This document shows positions 42,260 through 51,017 of a stretch of DNA of 64,000 nt, in pieces; position 1 is the first letter of the stretch, and every line of letters starts with the position of its first letter. The notes under the pieces were generated by a model. It was not told the origin of the DNA. It worked only from the letters and a program-made list of their open reading frames with translations, and did not search any database. The stretch covers positions 62,001 to 126,000 of the forward strand of contig JBCCAY010000008.1 of assembly GCA_039814575.1 (NCBI GenBank). Reading direction: 5' to 3'. The stretch is from MED-G105 sp039814575 (GTDB lineage Bacteria > Pseudomonadota > Alphaproteobacteria > Caulobacterales > Parvularculaceae). The translations under genes and the position numbers were made by a program.

Positions 42260-44713
42260 TTAGGGACGCGAGGAACTCGTCTTTTTGGACTGTTTGGCGC
42301 GCGTGCCAGCTTCCCGCCACGCTTTTAGAACGCCGCCAAACTCGGCAAACCGACCGAGAACGGAAAAAACACCATACGCCCAGCTCATTGGCGAAAACGG
42401 ACCATGTCTAAAGGCCGTCGCCGCCATCGCCGTGAAATAAGTGAACCCACCCAACAAAATAACCGCCAACGCCGCATACGGCATCAAGTCATAGTAATCG
42501 AACACATAGGCCGCGCCGGCCGCGACGCCCGCCGCAGCCAGAATGAACAAAGGCAATACGCCGCCCCAGACAATGGCACGCGATTGCTCTTGTACGCCAA
42601 AGCGTTCCGGCGGGGCGCCATGCAAGGCCGCGCCCATGGCGAAAAACGCCCCATCCGTCGCGCAAGCGCCGAACCAATCGCCAACGCCCTTCATTGGTCG
42701 GGCGCTTACAGCCATCGGCGCGTCGAGACGCCAAACATGTTCGCCGCGCCGCCTTAACCGAACGCAAAGGTCTTCGCTCTCAAGGCCGGGCAGGTCACCG
42801 CGGAAGCCGCCGGCAGCTTCAAACGCATCGGTTCGCACAAAGAAAGTCGAGCCCGTCGCCAAAATGCCCCCGTCCGGTTTTTCTGTCGCCGTCGCGCGCA
42901 ACTCAGCGAAGAGACCATACGTCCCTGCGTTAAAGGCCGTCACGCCCTCAAGCGCAGCAACTTCCGGCCGTCGCCCCATAAAGGCGCGCGCCGTGTCGAT
43001 CCAATCGGGATCCAGGCGCGCGTCAGCGTCTAAGAACTGAACAAACTCCGTATCTGGTGCAATTTTCTTTAACCGTCGATACGCCGCGTTACGCGCCCGA
43101 CCAACGCTCGCCTTTTGATCGTTGAGACCGACGATTTCGCACGTGCGCGCCTTAGCCGCTTTCAATGTTTTAACGGCTGCTTCAGAGCCGACGGCGGGCA
43201 CGGCTAAAACGACGGTGAGATCTTCCATGTCCGCCGGTAGGTTGAGCGCTGCGCCAGCCTCTGCCGCGACAACAAGCGCAACTTTTCCAACGCCTTCCGG
43301 TCGGCTCGCGTGTTCTTCCGCTCTGGCTTGTCCTTCGCTTGCGGCGCTGTCGCGCACGACGGGATGAGCCGCCGCCGCGCCCGCCGCGGTTTCGCGATCG
43401 CTTGTCCGCGGCCGACGATCGTCGACGCCGTCTCTTAGAGACGTCGCCGAACGAGGCGGCGATGCAATACGCGCTTTCCTGGCCGCAGTCGCGCCGGAGG
43501 CCCCAACGTCAATGGCCGTCTCGGCGACGACCGGCGGCGGTGGAGCTTGCAAATCAGGATAAAGGGTTTCTCCGGCCTCATAAGAGGGCGCGGTTCGAAT
43601 ATCGGTTGTTCTTACGGCACCGCTCGAATGGACGCGGTTATCGCCAATGGCGGCGCTACCAGCAAAACCGTTCCCAGTAGCAACGCCGTTTTCCGACATA
43701 GCGCCGGAATGCGTCGAATTTGGATGAAGCGCCGGTTCACGTTGCCCGGGCTCGCTTTTTCCGCGAACTCTTAGCGCCTCAGGGTCGCGAGAGGCGCTTT
43801 TGCCGTCAATCGCCGATCGATCGCTTTCTTCATTGGGCAAGAACTTAGACGGCCCCTCAGCGTCACCCTCCGTAATCTGAAGGTCTTCATCGCTCGCGAT
43901 GCCAAAAACGCCGTAATTACTCTTATCTCGAATAACCGCGCGAATGCTGTCTTCGTTAATAACGGGCTCCTCGCCGGAGAACCCATAAACCAGCGCCGTA
44001 TCTGCGATAATATTGATGACCCGCGGCACGCCGCGGGATTCTTTCGCGAGAACGTCAATCGCTTTTTTCGAAAAAATCGGGCGTTCCGCGCCGGCGATCG
44101 CTAAACGCGTCTCCACATAGGCATGGACCTCTTCGCGATTGAGCGGCGTTAAGTGAAAGTCCGACCCCACCCTTTGCGCCAATTGCAACATATCGGGGCG
44201 ATTTAAGAGATCCTTGAGCTGCGGTTGGCCGATCAAGATCAATTGCAGCAATTGATGCTTGCCGGCGTTGATGTTGGAGAGCATGCGCAGCTCCTCGAGC
44301 ATATCGAGGGAGAGGTTCTGGGCTTCGTCGATAATGAGGACGACACGCCGTCCTTTGCCGTACTCCTCGATAAAGAAGCGCTGGAGCTCAGCAAACTTCT
44401 CAACATGGTCCATATCGCGGAAGGGCTGGCCGAAGCCCATCAACACCCAGCTTAATAGATCGCCGCGCCCACGCTGGATGTTCGAAAGAAGCGCCACCGT
44501 ATGAGAGTCAGAAAGCTGGTCGAGAAGACGGTGTATAAGGGTCGTCTTGCCGCAGCCGACCTCGCCGGTGACGATTGAAATCCCGGCATGGTTAAGCACG
44601 CCGTATTCCAGCATCGCATAAGCCAGCCGATGGCCGCGTCCCCAATAAAGAAACGAGGGATCCGGTTGGATCGAAAACGGCTTCTCACTCAGCCCATAAA
44701 AATCTTCGTACAT
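42260..44713 (-). CDS. ExeA/XrtA-type AAA ATPase fused to a family-2 glycosyltransferase
   Basis: 817 residues. Residues 1-280 are an ATPase of the type found in exosortase-linked exopolysaccharide loci (MYEDFYGLSEKPFSIQPDP start, Walker A GEVGCGKT at 50-57, Walker B VVLIIDEAQN, then LNREEVHAYVETRL). Residues 280-490 are a disordered, charged linker. Residues 498-700 are a GT-A glycosyltransferase: LTVVLAVPAV, GRARNAAYRRL, the DxD motif at 562-564 (FLDADARLD) and a catalytic ED near 647 (ESEDLCVRLRRRG). Two membrane helices (about 714-738 and 744-767) end the protein. One uninterrupted frame spans all parts, so this is not a frameshift. The ATPase could couple energy or protein sorting to sugar transfer (inference). 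Confidence 0.88.
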   Translation of the reverse strand: MYEDFYGLSEKPFSIQPDPSFLYWGRGHRLAYAMLEYGVLNHAGISIVTGEVGCGKTTLIHRLLDQLSDSHTVALLSNIQRGRGDLLSWVLMGFGQPFRDMDHVEKFAELQRFFIEEYGKGRRVVLIIDEAQNLSLDMLEELRMLSNINAGKHQLLQLILIGQPQLKDLLNRPDMLQLAQRVGSDFHLTPLNREEVHAYVETRLAIAGAERPIFSKKAIDVLAKESRGVPRVINIIADTALVYGFSGEEPVINEDSIRAVIRDKSNYGVFGIASDEDLQITEGDAEGPSKFLPNEESDRSAIDGKSASRDPEALRVRGKSEPGQREPALHPNSTHSGAMSENGVATGNGFAGSAAIGDNRVHSSGAVRTTDIRTAPSYEAGETLYPDLQAPPPPVVAETAIDVGASGATAARKARIASPPRSATSLRDGVDDRRPRTSDRETAAGAAAAHPVVRDSAASEGQARAEEHASRPEGVGKVALVVAAEAGAALNLPADMEDLTVVLAVPAVGSEAAVKTLKAAKARTCEIVGLNDQKASVGRARNAAYRRLKKIAPDTEFVQFLDADARLDPDWIDTARAFMGRRPEVAALEGVTAFNAGTYGLFAELRATATEKPDGGILATGSTFFVRTDAFEAAGGFRGDLPGLESEDLCVRLRRRGEHVWRLDAPMAVSARPMKGVGDWFGACATDGAFFAMGAALHGAPPERFGVQEQSRAIVWGGVLPLFILAAAGVAAGAAYVFDYYDLMPYAALAVILLGGFTYFTAMAATAFRHGPFSPMSWAYGVFSVLGRFAEFGGVLKAWREAGTRAKQSKKTSSSRP

Positions 44714-44787
44714 GCGAACAGCCGTCTTTTAACGCCGAACCGGCGGGCGCTGACGCGCGCTTTCCCGGTTATCGATGGCGGCCCCGC

Positions 44788-47271
44788 TTATAGCGCGTTC
44801 AGAAGCGCCGTCGCCTTTTTGGCGACATCGCTCTCGGCGCCGCCGGAGTCTTCTATCGCCTGACGCAAGGATTGGGCCGCAGCGTCTTTTTCGCCGAGCT
44901 TGGCTTGAGCAGCCCCCAAATGATAGCGAATTTCGGCGAATTTCGGAGCCCGAGACACAGCGTCTTCAAGAACAGCAACGCCCTCTTCCACCCGACCCGC
45001 CTGAACGAGCGCCCAGCCATAGGTGTCTAAAAAGCTCGGATTGCCAGCGTCTCTAAGGACGGCGGCCACCGCGACGGCTTTCTCTAAGCTCGCCGGATCA
45101 TCTTTTTGATCGGACAGGATCGAGGCGTAATTATTCGCCGCGATGAGATCGTCAGGGCGACGCGCAAGCACCTGCTCGTAAATCGGCAAGGCTTCGGCCG
45201 CGCGACCGACCCCAATAAGAAGATCCGCCTTCATCATGTTAAGCCCATCGCTGTCCGGCGCGCGGACGAGCCCTTGATCAATCAGCGTCTCAGCATCCTG
45301 AAGACGGCCTTCGGCGACATACATGCGGAACAAAAGCTCATAGGCGGCGACTTCTGTCGGCGCTGCGTCAATTGCATCGCGCAAAACGGACTTCGCTTCC
45401 GCATCACGCGACCGGTCCGTCAGGACACGGGCCAATAACATGCGCGAATCATAAGCGGCCGGATCGTTCTCAATATTAGACCGCAATAAAGTTTCGGCTT
45501 CGTCATGGCGATCCGCCTCAACATAGGCGGAAATGAGCGTCGCCAAAGGACGGCTCGCCAACGGCCTGTTGTCATTCGCGTTGGAGAGCGCTTCGATCGC
45601 GCCGGCGTAATCCTTCAATCCAGAGTAAGCGACGCCGAGAATGCGGTTGACGACGACGTCATCCTCTTCAATTTCACCAAGAATCTCCGCGACTTCCTCG
45701 GCACCACGCCAATCCTGACGTTGCAGACGAACGGCCGCCAGAAGTTTCAAATTATCCTCATGCGAACCGTTTACGGACAACGCTTCCGTCAAAACCGTCT
45801 CGGCGCGATCGATCTTACCGTTGCGCACCAAAAATCGAGCGAAAGCATTGCCGATTTGCGGCTTCGACGCTGCATTGTCGAACGCTTCCGCATACTGCCC
45901 TTCGGCGGCTTCGATTTGACCGGATTTTTCAAACGCCGCCGCCATGAGCAGGCGCGCTTGGCTTGATTCCGGCGCATCAGCGAGGACAAGACGCAAATCA
46001 TTAATCGCCGCTTCAAGGTCGCCGTCGACAATTTTTAAGCTGGATTGCTTTAACAAGGCGCCGGAATTGCGCTCGTCACGGGTTAATATCTCTGCAATGA
46101 TCGCTTCGGCGCTCGCCCGGTCATCAGCCTTCAAATCCATCGCAGCGATTTCATTGAGCGCCTCTAAAACAACGGCGTCCTCATCGTCTTTGCGCAAAGA
46201 GCTGTAAACGCCGCGCGCGCCTTCATCGGCGCCGAGCTGACGCAAAAACGACGCATAGGCGAATTTCATCTCAGCGTTCTCGGGCTGGGCGTCAATAAAG
46301 CTCTGGAACGTCTCGCGCGCCTTCGCTTCACCGTCAACTTTATAGTCGAGGCGAACGACATCCATGTATCCGTCCATCTCATCCGGCAACAGCTCCGTGA
46401 CGACCATGAGCTGTTCGCGCGCCTCAGCGTAGCGTTCAGTTTTGTAGAGTTCCAATACGTAAAGACGTCGGTACCCTGACTCTTCAGGAAACTCATCGAT
46501 CAGCCGCGCATAGGCGGCCGCGACGTCACCGGCGCGGCCCTGTTTATTGAAGATCTGCACTTTCAATAAATGCAGGACCGACGCTTTCGGATTAACCGCG
46601 ATCGCCGCGTCAAGCTCTGCAAGCGCCGGCTCGTATTCTTCATTCTGAATATGATCGGTGACGATAACGGAGACCGCTTCTTCGACAGCGGGTTTTATCG
46701 CCAGGGCGCGGCGGGCGAGCGCCAGGGCTTCATCGCGATTTGATGAACGGAACATGATCGCCGCTTTGACGCCGATCGCCTCAGCATCCTCGGGGTCAAT
46801 CGCGAGGGCTTCATCGATACGTTCCAGCGCCGTTGTTTCATCCCCCGACAAGAGATGCAGCTTCGCTAAGTCGATGCGCGCGCGCGTATTCGTCGGATCG
46901 ACCCGCGAGATCCGCTGCAGCATCGCGAACATGCGACGGAACTCATTCTTACGTTCATAGATCTCATAAAGACCGAGCAGCGCCGGCACATGGTCTTCAT
47001 TAATTTTAAGCGCGCTGCGAAATTGGATGTTGGCCTTACCGTTATTGCCCTCTTCGAGGAATTCATAGCCGCTCTTGGTGTAGCGCTCGACCTTCTGCTC
47101 CGGCGAAGCGCACGCGGCCACGACAGCCACGCCGGCGACGGCCAGCAGCAAGCGTCCGGTCAATTTTCGGGAAATACGTCCGCCAATTCGTTTTTCAAGC
47201 GACGTGGAACGTTTAAATATTGAACTGCTGGTCATCTCTGCAAAAGAAACCATTCCACCAAAAGACACCAT
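44788..47271 (-). CDS. PrsT-like TPR lipoprotein of exosortase/EPS loci
   Basis: About 827 residues. The lipobox is in LLLAVAGVAVVAACAS, giving a lipid-anchored cysteine near residue 54, then about eighteen tetratricopeptide repeats fill the rest. This layout matches the 'PEP-CTERM system TPR-repeat lipoprotein' (PrsT) family that accompanies ATPase and chain-length genes. It probably scaffolds polysaccharide assembly in the periplasm (inference). The start is uncertain: ATGs at 47271, 47253 and 47235 and a TTG at 47289 are in frame; the last ATG gives the most usual signal-peptide length, the first has GGGA nearby. It lies 75 bases upstream of the ATPase-GT2 gene in the same direction, probably one operon. 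Confidence 0.87.
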   Translation of the reverse strand: MVSFGGMVSFAEMTSSSIFKRSTSLEKRIGGRISRKLTGRLLLAVAGVAVVAACASPEQKVERYTKSGYEFLEEGNNGKANIQFRSALKINEDHVPALLGLYEIYERKNEFRRMFAMLQRISRVDPTNTRARIDLAKLHLLSGDETTALERIDEALAIDPEDAEAIGVKAAIMFRSSNRDEALALARRALAIKPAVEEAVSVIVTDHIQNEEYEPALAELDAAIAVNPKASVLHLLKVQIFNKQGRAGDVAAAYARLIDEFPEESGYRRLYVLELYKTERYAEAREQLMVVTELLPDEMDGYMDVVRLDYKVDGEAKARETFQSFIDAQPENAEMKFAYASFLRQLGADEGARGVYSSLRKDDEDAVVLEALNEIAAMDLKADDRASAEAIIAEILTRDERNSGALLKQSSLKIVDGDLEAAINDLRLVLADAPESSQARLLMAAAFEKSGQIEAAEGQYAEAFDNAASKPQIGNAFARFLVRNGKIDRAETVLTEALSVNGSHEDNLKLLAAVRLQRQDWRGAEEVAEILGEIEEDDVVVNRILGVAYSGLKDYAGAIEALSNANDNRPLASRPLATLISAYVEADRHDEAETLLRSNIENDPAAYDSRMLLARVLTDRSRDAEAKSVLRDAIDAAPTEVAAYELLFRMYVAEGRLQDAETLIDQGLVRAPDSDGLNMMKADLLIGVGRAAEALPIYEQVLARRPDDLIAANNYASILSDQKDDPASLEKAVAVAAVLRDAGNPSFLDTYGWALVQAGRVEEGVAVLEDAVSRAPKFAEIRYHLGAAQAKLGEKDAAAQSLRQAIEDSGGAESDVAKKATALLNAL

Positions 47272-47765
47272 GCCGTCCCGCACTCCCAAAATTCCGTATA
47301 TTGATCGACGTTAATCGATCGCGCTTTATGTCGCCGAGTGTTCGTGATCAACCGCTTAGCGCCGCCAGTCGTTGAAATAGGACTGCAACGCGTCGTTCTT
47401 TTGCGATCGTTACTCTTATGAGACTTTTATCTCGCTCGACCCTCGTAGTGACACTCCAATAGAACGGCCAACGCTCTAACGCCAACGCCGCTCTTGAGCC
47501 AGAGCCCCGCAAAGAAACAGTGCAAAAAAGAACGGCGGCGGCCAAGCGCCAAAAAGCCAGAACAAGCGACGCAGTAGGTGATCTAGGCTTTTTGCGCGGA
47601 CCTCGCAACGTCTTCTGATCTGACGCGTCTCCTAACCGATATGATGACCGGCGCGTAAACCGTAACGACGCGTAGACGACGACGCTTGATCCAAGAATTG
47701 AACAATTGCTCTTTGTTCACAAATTGGGCGGGGTTCACATATCGAGCCGGCCGGTCGCCAGCGGC
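47272..47765. other. Intergenic region between the WecG-STAS and PrsT genes
   Basis: 494 bases. The best open frame on the minus strand (47348-47608, 86 codons) begins with TTG, has one hydrophobic run but no ribosome site, and is not called. No sigma-54 site with good score was found here. It presumably holds the PrsT promoter. Confidence 0.35.
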
Positions 47766-49193
47766 TCAAGCAATGTCCGCTTCAGCTCCAGCTTCCAAAG
47801 CGCGAGCCGAACCGTTTCGCGGCACATAGGCCGGCTGTTTCGGAACAGACGGCGCAATCCTTGGAACCTCTGGCTGGCTGTCCAGCCGCACGCCGCTAAA
47901 CCATAGCTGACGGGCTAGGCTTTTAGACGCGGCCGATCGCGATAGTGTCGCTCCGGCCGCCGCAACGTGCTTTTCCAACATCAGAACCAAACCCAGAAAC
48001 GCAGCATCCACGGCGCCGACATCAGTAAAGTCCAAGACGACATCAAGGTCCGCGCGGTTCGGATCAGCGGCGCGGCGATCGGCGGTCTTCGCCGCTAAGC
48101 TCGCTGCGGCCCGGAAGGCGGCGCGCACCGGCGACAAATCATCCGCGCGCAAATCACCGCTAAGCCGAACGATGATGCATTCCCGTGATTGCTCGCCGCG
48201 CTCTAACTGCCGAACCTCAATATGTGCCGCGGCCGCCAGCCCAACTGGTTTCAATGGTTTGAGCATGAGCGGCGCTAAGCGCCCAATACAAACCCCCAAA
48301 AGGCTAAGGCCGTCTCGCCAATATCTCCTCCAAAGAGCCGGTTCCTGGCGAATGCGCCACAACCACTCCATACCGAGGCGACGCCATAAAACCGGCGCCC
48401 GGCGTATTGTTCCGGCTGTGAAATCAACAACGGCGCCAAGATGCGAAACAACGGGCGCGCTTAACGATCCGGCGTTACGGGCGATCCAAGCATTGCCTTT
48501 TTCGGCCCCGAGAGCGACGACGACGACATCCGGCGCGGCGGCGTTAATCTCAGCGATTATCTCAGGCGCGCTCATCGCCTCGATGTCGCCGAAGCCGGGA
48601 TTGAGATAACCGACGCCGCGCAGAGCGCCGCGGTCAGCATTCAACGCCGCACATGCCGCTTCAGCGGCGCCCTCGCGGCCGCCAAAGAAAAACACGCGCA
48701 TGGGCCGGCCAGGCGCAGTGGGACGACGGCGTAAAGCCTCGAAGACATCGGACCCCGCCACCCGCTCTTTAACGGGCACGCCCATCAGTCGCGCGATGAG
48801 CGCCAGCGGCGCGCCGTCGACAACGCTCAAATCATGGGCGTTGATGTGCGCGCGCGCCGTTTCCGATCGCAGCGCCGCACACAACATATTGACGTTTGGC
48901 GTCACCAATGCGCGCTTGCGCCCGACGCGCACCGCGGTCTCCAATGAGGCGACGGCGCCGGCGCGATCGACGGCGTCAATCGCCAATCCGAACACATTCC
49001 ATACGTTGCGATCAAAATCATCGCCGGCGATATCAATTGCCGCCGATCGCGCGGCATGGCTCTCGACCGCGCCCCCCGCGGGCTCGTCAAATGCGCTATC
49101 GAGCAGGTGTTGATCAGGGGCACGCTTCTGAAGGGGATCGGACGACGGCGCCATTTTCCGCGTATCTCGCTCCGGTGTGTCATTGCCCGCCAT
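47766..49193 (-). CDS. WecG/TagA/CpsF-family glycosyltransferase fused to a C-terminal STAS domain
   Basis: 475 residues. After a disordered head (1-58) comes a GT26 (WecG/TagA) domain (about 62-300): RALVTPNVNMLCAAL, LSVVDGAPLALIARLMG with the catalytic Asp, MRVFFFGGREGAAEA, and VVVVALGAEKGNAWIARNAG. The signature ending RAPVLWRRLGMEWLWRIRQEP is very typical. These enzymes add the second sugar to lipid-linked intermediates. Residues 330-445 form a STAS-like domain (IIVRLSGDLRADDLSPV, VVLDFTDVGAVDAAFLGLVLM), in which the usual phosphorylatable DS is DA. That resembles MlaB-type non-phosphorylated STAS. A sigma-54 site lies 58 bases upstream of the start. Confidence 0.87.
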   Translation of the reverse strand: MAGNDTPERDTRKMAPSSDPLQKRAPDQHLLDSAFDEPAGGAVESHAARSAAIDIAGDDFDRNVWNVFGLAIDAVDRAGAVASLETAVRVGRKRALVTPNVNMLCAALRSETARAHINAHDLSVVDGAPLALIARLMGVPVKERVAGSDVFEALRRRPTAPGRPMRVFFFGGREGAAEAACAALNADRGALRGVGYLNPGFGDIEAMSAPEIIAEINAAAPDVVVVALGAEKGNAWIARNAGSLSAPVVSHLGAVVDFTAGTIRRAPVLWRRLGMEWLWRIRQEPALWRRYWRDGLSLLGVCIGRLAPLMLKPLKPVGLAAAAHIEVRQLERGEQSRECIIVRLSGDLRADDLSPVRAAFRAAASLAAKTADRRAADPNRADLDVVLDFTDVGAVDAAFLGLVLMLEKHVAAAGATLSRSAASKSLARQLWFSGVRLDSQPEVPRIAPSVPKQPAYVPRNGSARALEAGAEADIA

Positions 49194-49229
49194 CGATGCA
49201 ATTGTCGCAAACGCCGGGCGAGGAACTGT

Positions 49230-49245
49230 TTAATCAAGCGTTAAC
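49230..49245 (+). promoter_or_regulatory. CtrA-type box in the leader of the WecG-STAS gene
   Basis: TTAA (49230-49233), seven bases (TCAAGCG), TTAAC (49241-49245): a perfect TTAA-N7-TTAAC match. It covers about +6 to +21 relative to the start predicted from the sigma-54 site at 49261, on the gene's own path, so CtrA binding there would be expected to block initiation or early elongation. Confidence 0.5.
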
Positions 49246-49260
49246 ACTCACCTGAACGGG

Positions 49261-49276
49261 AGCAAACATCGGGCCA
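49261..49276 (-). promoter_or_regulatory. Candidate sigma-54 promoter of the WecG-STAS gene
   Basis: On the minus strand: TGGCCCGATGTTTGCT, that is GG-N10-GC with only position 5 (C for A) differing from TGGCACG-N4-TTGCW. It is the best sigma-54 match I saw in the window. Predicted transcription start is near 49251, 58 bases before the ATG at 49193. Confidence 0.6.
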
Positions 49277-49690
49277 AGGATGCAAAGCGATAGTCTACGC
49301 CGAAACTGTCCGCTCGTTAACTGCTTGAATTAACCATAGATGACAGGGCGTTAACCAAGTGCACCGCAACATTTTAATGCTATCGCCGGCGCAGGTATCA
49401 AAATTCTACGACCCGCATAGATTGAACATGGAAACAACGACGCTCCAATAGTGTTTGCTGCAGGCGCGAAAAATTTGACTCAACACCAGCGGGTTGATTA
49501 GCGCCGAGCCCTCTGCAAGCTTTCGTTGAACATTGAGCGTTTTCTCCGCTAAGCAAGATGATATCAGGGTTTTCTACAGCGAATCGCGTTGACACTGATC
49601 GGGCTACTTATTAAGAAAAATTGAGCTCCGCTTAAGGTAGAAGGCCGTCGGCGGGTTAGTCGTTAACAGTTTTTTGGGGGTCTATTGACC
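49277..49690. other. Promoter region of the VPxPA-CTERM gene
   Basis: 414 bases. A TTGACA sits at 49589-49594 with a poor -10 (TAAGAA) 17 bases later, and several TTAAC half-sites occur at 49316, 49331 and 49352, without a full CtrA box. The immediate leader has GGGGG ten bases before the ATG. No gene is supported. Confidence 0.4.
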
Positions 49691-50485
49691 ATGAAAATGC
49701 GTACCACCGTTGCGGCAGCCGCCTTCGCGTCTGCAGCACTTTTCACCGCCACGTCCGCGAACGCGTTCACGCTTCGCTTCGACGGCTTCGACAACGGCCT
49801 TGGTTTTGATCTACCTCAAGGCAATTCCACGGCATGTAATTCGACCGGTTCCAACGGAACGGACCTTTGCACGGTCGATAACGCGGCTGGCTTCACCTAC
49901 GAGAAAAATGGCCTGACGGCGACCGCCGTTGCGTTTGAAGACGCCGCTCCTGGCGTTGCCGGCACGCCTGCTGAGTTGATCCAAGACCTAATCGGTCCAA
50001 ACCAAGGCCTTGGCGTTATTTCGAGCGACGAAGACGCAGCGAACGTTCGCTTCACGCAGGATCAGATCAACTTTCCCGAAGGCGAAGCGATCCAATTCAC
50101 GTTTTCCAGCGCAGTTGTTCTGACGGACATCGCGCTAAATGACGGCCTCGGCGCGGATTGCTTGAGTAACGGCCAAGCGGGTTCGGCGGGCGAAGGCCCT
50201 TGCGGCGGCGTTCGCATTACGACGGACACCGGCCTGGATGTGACCTGGGATGACTTCCTCAACGGCATTCTCTTGGACAATGGCGGCAACGTCGCGTCCG
50301 TGGCTGGCCAAGTCATCACGTTCTACGGCGCGCTTGCTGGCGCTTTGAGCCTTACCGACGATTTCGGCTACTCCATCGAGCAGTTCGACATCAGCGTTGT
50401 TCCAGTGCCTGCAGCTCTGCCGCTTCTGCTTTCGGGCATTGCCGGCCTTGGCTTCGCATCGCGTCGCCGTAAAGCCGCTGCGTAA
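49691..50485 (+). CDS. Secreted protein with VPxPA-CTERM exosortase sorting signal
   Basis: 264 residues from the ATG at 49691 (GGGGG ten bases upstream). A signal peptide (1-25, cleavage after SANA) precedes a beta-rich, Asp/Gly/Asn-rich domain with three cysteine pairs (CNSTGSNGTDLC; CLSNGQAGSAGEGPC). The tail, residues 237-264, is VPVPAALPLLLSGIAGLG then FASRRRKAAA: a VPxPA motif, a hydrophobic helix and a basic end. This is the VPLPA/PEP-CTERM class, recognised by exosortases (XrtD-type for VPLPA in alphaproteobacteria) and probably anchored or released at the surface together with exopolysaccharide. No exosortase is in the window. Terminator follows. Confidence 0.9.
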   Translation: MKMRTTVAAAAFASAALFTATSANAFTLRFDGFDNGLGFDLPQGNSTACNSTGSNGTDLCTVDNAAGFTYEKNGLTATAVAFEDAAPGVAGTPAELIQDLIGPNQGLGVISSDEDAANVRFTQDQINFPEGEAIQFTFSSAVVLTDIALNDGLGADCLSNGQAGSAGEGPCGGVRITTDTGLDVTWDDFLNGILLDNGGNVASVAGQVITFYGALAGALSLTDDFGYSIEQFDISVVPVPAALPLLLSGIAGLGFASRRRKAAA

Positions 50486-50514
50486 GCTCTTATAGGGCAA
50501 TTTAAGCGTTTAAG

Positions 50515-50549
50515 ACTCCGGAACCGCTTTGTCGGTTCCGGAGTTTTTT
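50515..50549 (+). terminator. Terminator of the VPxPA-CTERM gene
   Basis: ACTCCGGAACCG (50515-50526) pairs with CGGTTCCGGAGT (50533-50544), a 12-base stem, followed by TTTTTTA. Confidence 0.93.
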
Positions 50550-51017
50550 ATTGTCTGCAAGCGCCATTATAAAGCGAACGGCGCCGAAATTATCTACCAT
50601 TGATATTGTTTACCGACCGCATTTTGCGACTTAACAAACGATCCGCTTAAGGGCGCGACCTATTTTGGCAGTACATGCGACGGGATTGGCATGGGATCTG
50701 CTGGTAAAAGCGGAACAGTGTGAAACGCCGATGTGAACACCATAATTGAAAGCGTGAGAGCATCCTGACGGCGACGCGCTTTCGTAACGAGCGCTGACGT
50801 GCTTTATGACGTCGCGACGGAGCGCCCTCCAATGGCGCATATCGGCGTAGAAGACCGTTAACGCTTTGTTATAACGGCCTTGGCGTTTACGATTTATCGC
50901 GACGCTCGGCCTTAAAACATCGCTCCGACACGAGCGGCGTTTAGCGGGTGAACGACAATGGCGGCGACGGCGCTCTAAGGAGCGCGGCAGTGCGCCGAAC
51001 AAAGAAAGCAAAAGCCA
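50550..51017. other. Intergenic region upstream of wzz
   Basis: 468 bases between a terminator and the chain-length gene. It contains the sigma-54 candidate at 50687 and a weak inverted repeat near 50848-50870. The minus-strand frame 50631-51011 is Arg/Ser-rich and is rejected. No other gene is seen. Confidence 0.4.
50687..50702 (+). promoter_or_regulatory. Candidate sigma-54 promoter of the wzz-cpsD pair
   Basis: TGGCATGGGATCTGCT: GG-N10-GC with two differences (positions 6 and 12) from TGGCACG-N4-TTGCW. A start near 50712 would leave a leader of about 305 bases before the GTG at 51018, which is long; the site may also be fortuitous. Confidence 0.45.

Noticed and set aside
47480..47510. Sigma-54 site upstream of the PrsT gene
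   Set aside because: CTGGCTCAAGAGCGGCGT has the GG-N10-GC spacing but five mismatches to the conserved positions.
47348..47608. 86-codon minus-strand frame with one hydrophobic run
   Set aside because: It starts at TTG without a ribosome site, and a second frame in the same DNA looks equally hydrophobic, so neither can be trusted.
50661..50680. TTTTGGCA-GTACATGCG as another sigma-54 site
   Set aside because: The spacing between GG and GC is eight, not ten.
50631..51011. 126-codon minus-strand frame upstream of wzz
   Set aside because: Arg/Ser-rich, no ribosome site, no fold; it overlaps a sigma-54 candidate for the opposite strand.
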